64,000 bases of DNA, taken from assembly GCF_008728515.1 (NCBI RefSeq), contig NC_044988.1, positions 29,532,998-29,596,997 on the forward strand, read 5' to 3'. The DNA is from Papio anubis (taxonomy: Eukaryota; Chordata; Mammalia; Primates; Cercopithecidae). Position 1 is the first letter of the stretch. Every line of letters begins with the position of its first letter. The position numbers were made by a program, and so were the translations under genes. Below, one piece after another: positions 46,461-57,621 of this stretch. The notes under the pieces are model-generated. The model was given only the letters and a program-made list of their open reading frames with translations, did not search any database and was not told the origin of the DNA.

Positions 46461-47056
46461 GCCCAAGCCCCAGCCTGCTTGTCTTCAACCTGCCCCTGGC
46501 TGCAGAGTGTTTAGTGACTCTGCCTGTCTCCAGTGTGCTTTCATTCCCTTCAGTGGGTAACTGGTCAGACCTCGTCTTGTTTTTGAGACTTTGGTTTCTG
46601 TCTTGCCTTCTTCCTAACTTTGGTATTCTTAGCTCCAAATCCTGAATAACTCCCAGAATGGGCCTCCCAGTAGGTGGGGGGTTCCTGTTTTTCTATTCAC
46701 AGATGTACATATTTTTATAGTTAACATCTGAAATCGGGATCCATCTTAAAAAGTTGCCGTGGAAGTTCATTTCTTCAGTGTCTGCCTCTGCTGGTCACCT
46801 AAGGTGCTGGTAAACTAAGACCAAAGTTTAGATTCCCTGCTTGAGGGCATTTGAACCACAGTGGTGGTGTGAGTTCAGAATGCAAATGAGAGTAACTACT
46901 GACTTAGGATTCAAATCTTCAGGGGAGATTCTTCCCCTCTCTGCCCAGTTCCCAGGTTGAAACATGCAAGGCTCTTTGCCATCCCTTTCTGCATGGCAGG
47001 TTTCTTTGCAGCCTTTTGGTTCCCTGGATTCAAGTGGTCCCTGATCCCTGTTCAGT
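46461..47056. other. Unassigned sequence
   Basis: No repeat, exon or RNA gene is recognised. Mixed composition. Confidence 0.35.
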
Positions 47057-47067
47057 TTTCCATCTTG

Positions 47068-47365
47068 GGCTGGGCATGGTGGCTCACACCTGTAATCCCA
47101 GCACTTTGGGAGATCAAAGTGCACAGATCACTTGAGGCCAGGAGTTCGAAACCAACCTGGCCACCATGGTGAAACCCCATCTCTATTAAAAATACAAAAA
47201 ATTAGCTGGGCATGGTGATGAGCACCTGTAATCCCAGCGACTTGGGAGGCTGAGGCAGGAGAATCACTTGAACCCAGGAGCTGAGGTTGCAGTGAGCCGA
47301 GATCATGCCACTGCACTCCAGCCTGGGCAACAGAGTGCAACTCTGTCTCCAAAAAAAAAAAAAAA
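47068..47365 (+). mobile_element. Alu (S-type)
   Basis: Sense Alu with an A tail at 47351-47365. Target-site duplication 'tccatcttg' before and 'cccatcttg' after. Confidence 0.94.
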
Positions 47366-47375
47366 TCCCATCTTG

Positions 47376-48242
47376 CATGCTTTTCCTTTCTCAGTAGTAT
47401 GTAAAATAATGTATGTTTATGGTCAGTGAGATATCAGATCTGATAAAACACTGTTTTGTCATGAGAGTTGCTCCCCACTGCTGATGGGGTTGCCTTGTTC
47501 ACCACTTTTTAGCACCAGGGGAGTAAGCTGTGTTCTTGCTCCCCCTCCCTCAGGCTGAGGCTTTGCTTGGTCACCTGCTAAGACAAAAACCAGAGTGGAT
47601 TACCAGTCACACTCTCTTCCCCCAGCCACAGTAGCAGCTGCCTAACTTGGTTTCTTGCTGGTTGCACACATATGACAGAAATACAATGTTAATAAATATT
47701 TCTACATGTAATGGAGAAGCAAGCCATAAAAGCAGTTGTTTGCCATCTGCTCAGATACATTGTTAGGAAAGACGATGACATTTTATGATTCAGTAACTTA
47801 ACTATTCTAGTGTCTTCTGTAAAGGCACATCACATATGAATAAATTATACAACATCCAAACACATCCTGAGAGAAGTGTATTGGTCTCTGAAGCAGATAT
47901 AAATAGCAAATGATGCCTGATTCTTCCTTCTTCCAGTGGAGATCTCGAAAAACTCAGTTACAGTGCCTCACAGTTGTAACCTATAGTACAAACGTGTTGG
48001 AGATATAACACCTTGTATACATATGTAGCGAGAAGTGGCATAACAAAGTAGAGAGGACAGTTAGACTAATGGGTACCCCAATCAGTGATTCAGGGAGAGG
48101 ACCATATTTTAAACAGCAGGCAATAATAACTCATTTACTGAGTGTTTTCTGTGTGTCAGGCACTGTCCACTTTGCTCATCTATAAGTGGAAGAGTGCTTG
48201 TTTTTCAAAAACCAAGGGAATAATGATAAGAATAAAAATGAA
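47376..48242. other. Unassigned sequence with a MIR piece
   Basis: Positions 48115-48190 ('atttactgagtgttttctgt', 'gtcaggcactgtcc') are an antisense MIR start. The rest is unassigned. Confidence 0.4.
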
Positions 48243-48543
48243 GGCCAGGCGCAGTGGCTCACGTCTGTAATCCTAGCACTTTGGGAGGCCAAGAAAGGCC
48301 AATCCCTTGAGGCCAGGAGTTCAAGACCACCCTGGCCAACATGGCAAAACCCTGTCTCCACTAAAAAATACAAAAACTAGCAGACGTGGTGGCATGTGCC
48401 TATAGTCCCAGCTACTCAGGAGGCTTTGGTGGGAGGACTGCTTGAGGCTGGGAGGTCAAGGCTGCAGTGAGCTGAGGTTGCACCACTGCATTCCAGCCTG
48501 GTCAATAGAGCGAGACTCTGTCTTTAAAAAAAAAAAAAAAAAA
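48243..48543 (+). mobile_element. Alu (J/S-type)
   Basis: Sense Alu, first of three same-strand copies within 1 kb. Right arm 'ggaggtcaaggctgcagtga' is J-like. A tail at 48526-48543. Confidence 0.92.
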
Positions 48544-48550
48544 GGCAGGG

Positions 48551-48858
48551 GGCCAGGCGCGGTGGCTCACCCCTGTAATCCCGGCAATTTGGGAGGCCAG
48601 GGTGGGCAGATCACAAGGTCAAGAGATTGAGACCATCCTGGCTAACATGGTAAAACCCCATCTCTACTAAAAATTCAAAAAAATTAGCCGGGCACGGTGG
48701 TGGGCGCCTGTAGTCCCAGCTACTCGGGAGGCTGAGCCAGGAGAATGGTGTGAACCCCAGAGTCAGAGCTTGCAGTGAGCTGAGATCGCACCACTGCACT
48801 CCAGCCTGAGCGACAGAGCGAGACTCCGTCTCAAAAAAAAATAAATAAATAAAAATTA
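48551..48858 (+). mobile_element. Alu (Y/Sc-type)
   Basis: Sense Alu. 'gagaccatcctggctaacat' and 'gagcttgcagtgagctgag' are Y-like. The tail has AAAT steps. It begins within 8 bases of the previous tail. Confidence 0.93.
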
Positions 48859-48936
48859 AAAACAAAAAAGGATTAAAAAGTAATAATCTGAAGCTTTGTT
48901 TCAGGTGGAAGGTGAGAGAGGCTGCAGAAAGCTTAG

Positions 48937-49243
48937 GGCTGGACGCTGTGGCTCATGCCTGAATCCCAGCACTTTGGGAGGCCAAGGTGGGCAGATCACC
49001 TTAGGTCAGGAGTTTGAGAACAGCCTGGCCAACGTGGTAAAACCTTGTTTCTATTAAAAATACAAAAATTTAGCCAGGTGTGCTGGCAGGTGCCTGTAAT
49101 CCCAACTACTTGGGAGGCTGAGGCTCAAGAATCACTTGAACCCGGGAGGCAGAGGTGGTAATGAGCCGAGACTGAGCCACTGTACTCTAGCCTGGGTGAA
49201 AGAGCAAGACTCCATCTCCAAAAAAAAAAAAAAAAAAAAAAAA
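48937..49243 (+). mobile_element. Alu (S-type)
   Basis: Sense Alu with a 24-base A tail (49220-49243). Flanks 'aaagcttag' and 'aaaggcttag' form the target-site duplication. Confidence 0.93.
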
Positions 49244-49915
49244 GGCTTAGTCAAGATCTGGTTGTTGGTTGTTTAAGGAAAAGGCCAAGTGAGGATATGA
49301 CTGGTTGGTAGAAATGTGTGTCTTGGTATAAGCAGTTCTAGGAGTGATAGGTATCTTTTGCTGTTGTTATTGTTGTTTCTGTTCGGTGTTAATATGTTTT
49401 GCATTGCACCACAAATATTTCCTTACTCCTTTGCCTTTGAGACAAAGGGCATGAATTTATAAGTTGAGATGAAAATAGATTAAATATATAGTACAGCCTA
49501 TGCCCATCAAACAGAATTATCTATGCAAGTTATGCAGCCCACACAGAAAAAGAAATGCTGTGTGGCCTCATTAGCACCCCAGGATTTGTGGGGCTTCCCC
49601 CCTGGGCAGCCTTAACCAGGAAAATTTCATAGTCTCCTTGGTATTCCATCCCAAGATTTAAGACTTCTCCTTTCATCTCCTTGAGGACCATCAACTATAC
49701 CCTTGAGCTCAGCCATCCCACGCACTGAGGCTTCTCATCTGTACTTCCAGCCTAGACCTCCCTCCTAATTCCCACACTATACCTCTGCACTGAAACAACC
49801 TTTTGGGATCTCCTTTTTAACACATTCTTCCTCCTCTAGGTAAGGCAAGTCATTTTCCTCATCTCAGCCAGAGCAGTAATTACTGAAAACTAACCCAGTA
49901 CGGTGGCTTCTGAGC
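49244..49915. other. Unassigned sequence
   Basis: The pyrimidine-rich part (49660-49850) may be the start of the L2 that follows. Nothing else is recognised. Confidence 0.35.
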
Positions 49916-50375
49916 TCAGGTGTCTTTCAGTGACTCCTGCTGTTTCCAAAATAAAGTCCAACTGTTTAGCTTGGTATGCAAAACCCGTAGTCATCCATCC
50001 CTTGCATATTTAACTCCTCACACACCCCGTTCTGTGGTCTCTTCTTCCCTTTGCATCTGCTCTGGGTGCTCTTTGAAGACTGTACTTCCTCCCCTTGGGG
50101 GCCAATTTAGTCATCTTTAAGCCTCATTTCAGGGGTGGTGTCCTCAGATAACCCTTCTTCACATGCCAGTTTGGGTGATCTACCACTGTGGTTCTGTAGC
50201 TCTCAGCTCACACCAATAGGATAAGTATTTAACACACTGCTAAATTACAGTATGCCATAATAACTTCTTTTCCATCATTCTGTATTCCATGAGTACAAAG
50301 ACTATGTCATTAATCCCTGTCTCCCTAGGATTGTGTCTAACCCTTAATAGTCACTTAACAAAGGCTTGAATGAAA
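49916..50375 (+). mobile_element. L2 3' end
   Basis: Sense L2 words: 'aaaataaagtccaactgttt', 'catttcaggggtggtgtcct', 'cccttcttcacatgcca' and a tail 'cttaacaaaggcttgaatga'. Frames are broken. Confidence 0.75.
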
Positions 50376-51009
50376 AGGAAATAACATTTGACCCTTAATT
50401 TGAGTTTGACTAGGTATGGTCAAACTTTAAAAAGTGGCAGTGAACTTCTTTTGAAGTCAGAATTCATATTTTCCTTTAACATCAGATACTGGCAGCGAGC
50501 TTTTCCAGATTTTTTTGGCCAAAAATATTGCTGAAATTTCATGGCCCTAGATTTTGATCTCTAGGATGATACATCAACAGCGTGTAATTATTTGTCTCAA
50601 TAATTGAGCTTTACCTTAGGGCTCTAAGAGAAGAGGTTAAAGGACAGTGGTTTAGTAATTGTATTGTTAATCTTAAAATGAAAGTTGAATGGAAAATATT
50701 TTAAAAACTGGTTGAGAAGATAAAGATAATTACTACATATACTGTAACTGGTGCAGATGGAGGTTTTGTGAAAAATAAAGCAGCTTGTAATTTTTTACAA
50801 CTTCTTTCAAATGCAAGTTTAGTAACCTTCAGGCACAGGGCGAGTCCTTCCTTTTGGATGGGTCTTTTAAAATTAATTTTATAGCTGCACATAGACTGCC
50901 AAGGTGAGGGACAGGGGAGGACATTTTCATTCCGCTGAGTCACATTGAGGATTTATCTTGTAGTTATCACATTATCTGCTTTGATCCTCATTAGACAATG
51001 AGAGTGGTG
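50376..51009. other. Unassigned sequence
   Basis: No repeat family, exon or RNA gene is recognised. Confidence 0.35.
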
Positions 51010-51311
51010 TTTTGTTTTATTTGTTAATGTTTGAGACGGTCTCCCTTTGTCACACAGGCTAGCGTGCAGTGGCTTGTTCATAGCTCACTGAAGCCCTGAA
51101 CCCCTAGACTCAAAAGATCTTCCTGCCTCAGCCTCCCAAGTAGCTGAGATTACAAGCACATGCCACCACACCTAGTTAAGTTTTTATTTTTGGTAGGGAC
51201 AGGGTCTCCTTATGTTGCCCAGGCTGGGCCCAAACTCCTAGCCTCAAATGATTCTCTGACCTCAGCCTCCGAAAGTGCTGGGATTATAGGCATGAGCCAC
51301 TGCACCAGGCC
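51010..51311 (-). mobile_element. AluJ
   Basis: Antisense Alu with a degraded T tail. 'gaagccctgaacccctagac' and 'tcctagcctcaaatgattct' are J-like. Confidence 0.9.
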
Positions 51312-51349
51312 ATAAATAGATGCAAGTCAAAATCCAAGAAAACCTTGAA

Positions 51350-52345
51350 ACAAATTGCCTTACATGGTAAGAAAGGTTTATCTTTTTCGTAAGTTCAGAG
51401 ATGAACTTCTGGGGTTGATTTGTAATTGCCCAACTGCACAGACAAAGCCAGTTCACTGAGGCTGTGGTATTGCAGTAAAGAAAGAGTTTAATGAATGCTA
51501 GGCTAACAATGTGGAAGATAGAGTTATTATTCGAATCAGTCTCCCCAAAGGCTCAGAGAGTTAGGGCTCTTCAAGGATAGTTTGGTAAGCAGAGGACTTA
51601 GGGAATGGGTGCCACTGATTGATTGGGGATGAAATCATAGGGGTGTGGAAAATGGTCCAATCTTGTGCCACCTCACCTGCACTGAGTCCATCTCTGGACT
51701 TCCTGGGTGAGGCACAGGATTGGTTGAGTTATGAGTCCTGGCTCCTGGTGGGGTCACTCAATTGCCTGAATGCAGAAGTCTGACAAGCATCTCAAAAGAC
51801 CAATCTTAGGTTCTATAGTAGTGATGTTATCTATAGGAGCAACTGGGGAAGTCACAAACCTTGCAGCCTCTGGCCACCTGACTCCTGAGCAGTAAGGGAT
51901 TATAGAAAGTATGCCTACATTTTAGGCATACTTTTCAGCATATTATTTAGGCCCTTCCCATAATTAATAATCTTGTGGCCTTTTATTAGTCTTACAAAGG
52001 CAGTTTCAGCACCTGAACAAGGAGGAGAATCAGTTTTAGGGCGGGACTGTTACCATCCTTGTTTCAAAGTTAAATTATAAACTAAATTTCTCCCATGGTT
52101 GTCATAGCCCATGCCCAGGAATGAGCCAGCCTGTGAGGCCAGAAGCAGGATGGGGTTGAACGATGCTAGATTTCTCTCACTGTCATAATTTTTGCAAAAG
52201 GGCTTTCAGATTTAGTGGCCCACTGATATCATTAGAGGCCCAGGTTCTTATTGTCACTTCACTCTGCCATCCACTATGCACTGGTACATCCTGAGACTTG
52301 CTCTGCCTGTTGGCAAAATGACTACGGAAGTGCCAGGCATCACAT
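51350..52345 (+). repeat. Older interspersed repeat split by an LTR (copy 1)
   Basis: 51350-51420 plus 52209-52345, joined, aligns with 55236-55440: shared words include TTTTTCGTAAGTTC, a TTGATT-CAGTGGC-like junction, GGTTC and 'gaagtgccaggcatcacatc' against 'gaagtgccaagcatcacatc'. Continuity across the LTR fixes the LTR borders. I cannot name the family. Confidence 0.75.
51421..52208 (-). mobile_element. Solitary ERV1-class LTR, antisense
   Basis: TG at 51421 and CA at 52207-52208 with a 4-bp target duplication GATT (51417-51420, 52209-52212), the size typical of class I retroviruses. 788 bp. Read in its own direction it begins TGAAAGCCC and passes through 'gacagtgagagaaatctagc', a common human ERV1 LTR opening. 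No internal sequence is attached. LTR8 or a relative is possible. An 11-bp perfect hairpin (51906-51916 with 51924-51934) lies inside. Confidence 0.85.
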
Positions 52346-53084
52346 CTAGACAGGGCATCTTGTGGATCTTGTAGGAGTGAGGAAACATTTCCAGACACAC
52401 CCTAGAGAACATCTTACATCACATTGACCAAAAATGAGTCACATGGTCCTTTACAAGCCAATCACAGGTAAAGGGAATGTTGTTACTATGGTAACCAGCA
52501 TAGGGGGAACAGAGGTGGAGAGTCAACCACCAGGACTATAGGGCTTCCTTTTCTCCCTATATATCCCTCCTCCACCCTGACCTCATGGTAACCCTAAAAA
52601 GCCTGTGCCTGCCTACCACCAAACCTCTCTGCCCCTCTAGATCCTAGGTACCCAGCCCCCCAGGCCTTTACCCAAGTTCCCTTTGCTCCATGGAACTTTC
52701 CTTGCCCCGTCCCTGTTCTACCCCTTTGCCACCTGTGTGAAGGTCACATCTCTCTAGCTGGACCCTGAGATCCTTTGGGGCGTGCCTGTGCTGCTCTCTA
52801 TTCCCTCACGTACTTCGCAGAGAACCACAAACGCTGACTTTATTTGTGTAAACCTTTTCCCCAAAATGCTGAGACTACTATAACCCACAGATGGAAGTAC
52901 TCTTACATCGTATTCATAATCAGCCCCTTGAGACTGGAGCTAGTCTTTAAAATGGAGTAATAGCGTTCCCTTTCTATTATTAGAATAGTAAGAATTCTAT
53001 ATTAGTAGAATAAGAAAAAGTTAATGTGGCATTCACAATTTATTAATATCCCTTCATCTGTTTACTCACATTCCTTTTTATTAC
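52346..53084. other. Unassigned, pyrimidine-rich, promoter-like region
   Basis: Positions 52580-52760 are C- and T-rich. The start may be the tail of the older repeat ('aaatgagtcacatggtcctt'). No exon is recognised. Confidence 0.4.
52458..52566 (+). promoter_or_regulatory. CCAAT / X-box / TATA-like cluster
   Basis: CCAAT at 52458-52462, the palindrome GTTACTATGGTAAC at 52482-52495 and CTATATATCC at 52557-52566 lie in promoter-like order. The palindrome fits the RFX-family X-box, with its second half-site (GGTAAC) exact and the first one base off. It may derive from an LTR or from an old promoter. No transcript evidence. Confidence 0.3.
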
Positions 53085-53387
53085 TTTTTTTTTTTTTTTT
53101 TTTTTTTGAGACAGAGTCTTACTCTGTCGCCCAGGCTGGAGTGCAGTGGCACAATCTCAGCTCACTGCAACCTCTGCCTCCCAGGTTCAAGTGATTCCCC
53201 TGTCTCAGCCTCCCGAGTTGCTGGCAGTACAGGTGAACACCACTACGCCTGGCTAATTTTTGTATTTTTAGTAGAGACAGGTTTCGCTATATTGGTCAGG
53301 CTGGTCTTGAACTCCTGGCCTCCGGTGATCCACCTGCGTCGGCCTCCCAAAGTGCTGGGATTACAGGCGTGAGCCACCATGCCTGGC
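53085..53387 (-). mobile_element. Alu (S-type)
   Basis: Antisense Alu with a T tail of about 23. Head ends CATGCCTGGC near 53387. Confidence 0.94.
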
Positions 53388-53477
53388 TTTATTCCTTCTT
53401 AATGAGGCACTAACTCAGTTTCTGCATGGTACACATAGCCTTTAGATTTTCATAGTTTTACTGTTTTTCTGATATTC

Positions 53478-53646
53478 TCAAGACAAATGGTTGTACATCA
53501 GAATTATCGGAGGAGCTTTCAAAACATTTGCCTATCCAAGCATCAATTAAAGATTCAGTTTCAATTGGCCTGGGTTAGAGCCCAGGCTGTTACTGTAAAA
53601 GTTTGCAGGGATTCTAGTGGCGGCCAGGTTGAGAGCTCTGCTCTTA
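53478..53646. mobile_element. hAT-Charlie nonautonomous fragment
   Basis: 'gtacatcagaattatcggag', 'gattcagtttcaattggcct' and an end 'ggccaggttgagagctctg' follow the symmetrical layout of the MER5/MER3 group. Diverged; exact family uncertain. Confidence 0.55.
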
Positions 53647-53996
53647 GATCTTTATATGCAAAACTCTCCTTGCTGAGAATTATCAGAATAATTTCAGACT
53701 TTTCAGAGCTCTTATCCAGACTGCTGCCATATATTACTGCTTCTCATATTAGCACCTCTGATCATGCAAGGTATGTCCTGATTTCTTTTATGTTCGATGG
53801 CTAAATATCCACCTTACCTTTTTCCTTTTTCCTGCCTGGATTGTAAACATCTCACTTCTCTTCTGTTCCACAGCATTCAGAACAATATTAAAGAGATCAT
53901 GGAGGCTCAGTCAGTTCCCATCAACAGAGTCCGGAACATTGTCCACTTCACAATTTGCTGGGCATTCTGTCCTGTACACCTTTAAACAACCTTCCT
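53647..53996. other. Unassigned sequence
   Basis: Nothing recognised between the hAT fragment and the next Alu. Confidence 0.35.
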
Positions 53997-54291
53997 GGCC
54001 AGGCGCGGTGGCTCACGCCTGTAATCCCAACACTTTGGGAGGCCAAGGCAGGCGGATCATGAGCTCAGGAGTTAGAGACCAGTCTGGCCAACATAATGAA
54101 ACCCCATCTCTACTAAAACTACAAAAAATTATCTGGGCGTGGTGTTGGGCGCCTGTAATCCCAGCTGCTCAGGAGGCTGAAGCAGGAGAATTGCATGAAC
54201 CTGGGAGGCGGAGGTTGCAATGAGCCGAGATTGCGCCATTACACTCCAGCCGGGCGACAGTGTGAGACTCTGTCTCAAAACAAAAACAAAA
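53997..54291 (+). mobile_element. Alu (S-type)
   Basis: Sense Alu with a CAAAAA-type tail. Flanks 'aaccttcct' and 'acccttcct' are the target-site duplication. Confidence 0.94.
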
Positions 54292-54849
54292 ACCCTTCCT
54301 TTAGTCCCAGAGAGCCAACCTTTCCCTCAGAGACGTTTTTTAAACCAAGCCACTTCAGACTTTGCCAGCCCTTCTGTAGTCCCCTATTCAAAACTTTGTT
54401 TGTACCTTTCAGGAATATTTTATCTAGTGCTCTATTTATTTCATCCAGTTGTGTGCCCCTTCTCCCCATTTTTTAACAGTTTTTGCTTTATTCCATTCCT
54501 CCAACAACTGCTTAATTTCAGCTGTATCAGCAGAACTTCTCCTAGGTAATTGGAAGAGTTGTCCTTCTCTCAACCCTATTCTTTCTCAAGTTTGCTATTC
54601 CCAGGTCTTCTGTTTTCTTCAAACACTACCAAATAGTCTCATTATCTATATACAATAATGATGTGAAAGCTTTTGTTTCAGCATTTGTTGAATATTCATT
54701 TTTCTCTGGCCTTTCATCATCTATGACAGTACTTTGTTTAGAATATGGACAGTAAGGTGGCACTTGTATAGCCCATTTTGTATGGTTCAGCATTCATTAC
54801 ATTGTGACTAATGATGACTGATAGCTGATGACGTAAGTAGTGTTTCTTG
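54292..54849. other. Unassigned sequence
   Basis: Pyrimidine-rich up to about 54640 with two overlapping open frames that lack domains. Possibly an old LINE. Nothing firm. Confidence 0.35.
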
Positions 54850-55040
54850 CAGCAAAGTTTCATAAATTTTAGCATGCATCAGAATCACTTGGGATACTTA
54901 CTGAAGTACATATTGCTGGGACTTACCTTCAAGGATATCTAACTCACCAAGTCAGGGGTGAAGCCTGAGAATTTGTATTTCTGTTAAGTTCCCTGGTGAT
55001 GCTAATGCTTTATCTGGGGATCACACTTTGAGAACCACTG
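54850..55040 (-). mobile_element. MER5A (hAT-Charlie)
   Basis: 'agcatgcatcagaatcactt', 'gcctgagaatttgtatttct', 'gttccctggtgatgctaatg' and 'cacactttgagaaccactg' are antisense MER5A from end to end. Confidence 0.9.
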
Positions 55041-55235
55041 TCCTATGGGATCAAGAAATAAGCCAGGAAGGAGTGTATATTTTTTCTGGTTAAATATTTA
55101 ATGTTAACATGTTTAGAGTTTTTTTAGGGAGGTGCTTGTCAGATACTTTTCTTAATAGTGGGTACTCAGAGTATTTTATGTGAGACTCCCAATATGTCAT
55201 ATATTTTAAAAAACTCTTAGACTGAGACAGATGGG

Positions 55236-55440
55236 AAATTGCCTTCAGCATAAGAAAAGCAAATATTTTTCGTAAGTTCCAGAAGCAGCTTTTGGGATTG
55301 ATTGATTCAGTGGCTCAGCAAAACCATCAGAGACTCTGGTTCCTACTCTTCGTTCCACTGTGCCGTGGACCATGTGCTGGTACATGTTCAGACTCACTCT
55401 GAATGGCTGTAGAAGTGCCAAGCATCACATCCAGGTTACA
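55236..55440 (+). repeat. Older interspersed repeat (copy 2)
   Basis: Unbroken relative of the LTR-split copy at 51350-52345. 'gattcagtggctcagcaaaa' followed by 'gactctggttcctactctt' and 'gtgccaagcatcacatcc'. It gives the empty site for the LTR insertion. Confidence 0.7.
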
Positions 55441-55572
55441 TACAGATGTATACTGTTTAATATCCAAGCTTATGCAGTATCAGTAACTATTAGAAGAACT
55501 GAAATGGAGGATCCAGAACTTCTTATCAAATATAATCCTTAAGATACAAACAGAGCAGTCATTGAGTAGTTT

Positions 55573-55730
55573 CTTAGCCCATTTTCTGTGGCTTATGATA
55601 GAATTCCTAAAACTGGGTGGCATGTAAAGAAATTTTTTTCTTACAGCTACGGAGGCTGAGAAGTCCAGGGTCAGGGCACGTGGTAAAAGCCGCCTTGCTG
55701 ATACCAGTAGAGCCTACTGAGCGGGAGTGT
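55573..55730 (-). mobile_element. MaLR-type LTR fragment
   Basis: 'ttagcccattttctgtggct', 'cctaaaactgggtggcatgt' and 'ggaggctgagaagtccaggg' resemble the 3' end of antisense MLT/MST LTRs. Truncated and diverged. Confidence 0.6.
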
Positions 55731-56689
55731 CACTTGAATCATATTTTGCCACTTTTGCTTTCTCGTCCTACATTGGTCCTGAGGTTTTGCTCTCGTCATC
55801 ATCTTGCCTTTTAAGAAGGTAAGTAACTTGTGACCCTCTGCTATGTCAGAGAGATTGTTTGGTTCAGGATAAGCATATAAACAGAGTTTCAGATAAATCT
55901 CTATTTCCTGGCCACTGGGGCTCAAGTTCTATTGTTAGCACCAGCTCTGTAAAGTGCCTCAATGTGTTTTTTCAACCAAAGGCAAAATATTTGGCAAAGA
56001 ATATATTGGTTCTTTACCTCCAGGTTCTGGGCAAACTTTGAGTTTCCATTCTTTTGAGATAGATTGACTTTGTTGTCTTCTATAAACTTGTTAAATTTAC
56101 TGTCTGCCCTTGAAGAAGTACTTGGTTCCTTCTAATTCTTTGCTGTAGATTCCACTGATCCTCCATCAGAGTACTGAAATTTTCTCTTCTAACCCTTCCA
56201 GAGAATAATAATTCTCTCTGCCATTCAATTTGACTGTGTTACTGCCAGGAAGAGACAGATAAAGGGGCATCAGCAATGTCCACAACTTAGAAGCAGTTCA
56301 TTCCTTTTTCCTATGACTGAGCAAGTGGATTTGACTGTACTTATTTTTGTGTGTTTTAATACATTCACTTGAGCAAAGTCAATGATCTAGAAGCTTCATA
56401 AAATGAATAGTGCATAACAAAATCACACCTCAGTCCTACCTTCCTACAGGAGTCCCATAAAAACACTCTTAAGACATACTTTTCCCCCACAGATCTGATT
56501 GCTGAACACTTTGTTTCACTAGGCTTCAACAGGTCTCTTCAAAGCTGTCATTTTACTTTAGCTGGGATTACATTCCACCCTATTTCACTTAAATATATAC
56601 CTTCCCTTTAATTTTCTCTCCTTCTTATCATTGGCAGTAATCAGTGTGGCAAGAGTTCACTTCTTTTCACATGGAGATTTGATCTTAGA
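55731..56689. other. Unassigned sequence
   Basis: No repeat family, RNA gene or exon is recognised. Confidence 0.35.
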
Positions 56690-56705
56690 TGATTTTATTT
56701 TTATT

Positions 56706-57001
56706 TATTATTATTTTTGAGACAGAGACTCACTCTTATCGCCCAGGCTAGAGTATAGTGGCACGATCTTGTCTCACTGTAACCTCCTCCTCCCTGGCTT
56801 AAGCGATTCTTGTGCCTCAGCCTCCCAAGTAGCCAGAATTACAGGCACACACCACCACACCTGGCTAATTTTTGTATTCGTAGTAGAGACAGGGTTTCAC
56901 CATGTTAGCCAGGCTGGTCTTGAACTTGTGGCCTCAAGTGATCTGCCCACCTTGGCCTCCCAAAGTGCTGGTATTACAGGCACGAGCCACTGTGCCTGGC
57001 C
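56706..57001 (-). mobile_element. Alu (S-type)
   Basis: Antisense Alu with a perfect 16-bp target-site duplication TGATCTTAGATGATTT at 56690-56705 and 57002-57017. Confidence 0.96.
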
Positions 57002-57076
57002 TGATCTTAGATGATTTACCAAACAGTGGCACACCCTCTGCCTTCTGTGTGTGTCTCAGGCTCTAAGGAAAGTCTC

Positions 57077-57435
57077 TGTCTTAGTCCATTCAGGCTACTG
57101 TAACAAAATGCTACAGGCTGTGTAATTTATAAGCAGCATAAATGTATTGCTCACAGTTCTGAAGGCTGGGAAGTCCAAGATCAAGGTGCCAGCAAATTCA
57201 GTGTCTGGTGAGGGCCTGTTCCTCAAGAATAGCACCTTCTATGTCCTTACATGGCAGATGAGCAAAAGAGCTAACAAGCTTCCTCAAACCCTTTGTAAGG
57301 GCACTAATCCCATTCATGAGGGTTCTACCCTGATGATTTAATCATCTTCCAGAGGACCCACTCTTAATGCCAACACGTTGAAGGTTGGGCTTCAAAATAT
57401 AAATCTAGGGAGACACAAACATTGAGACCATAGCA
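57077..57435 (-). mobile_element. MLT1/MST-type MaLR solitary LTR, antisense
   Basis: TGTCTTAGTCC at the left and ACCATAGCA at the right are the reversed LTR ends. Exact 5-bp flanks GTCTC at 57072-57076 and 57436-57440. 'ggctgggaagtccaagatca' and 'cactaatcccattcatgagg' are MaLR hallmarks. Confidence 0.9.
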
Positions 57436-57621
57436 GTCTCTCAGACCACATTGTACTCAGCTTCATTTTAGGGTAACTCCACATTTGAGTTAAGAAATCA
57501 AGAGTTTGTCTTCCCAACTGTATGCTTCATGAGATTAAAGACTCTTGGCTTCTCATTCTCACTGCTCAGGCAGGGGTAGTGCATCTGAACAGAAACTCCT
57601 TTTTGGAGGGCACGCATCATC

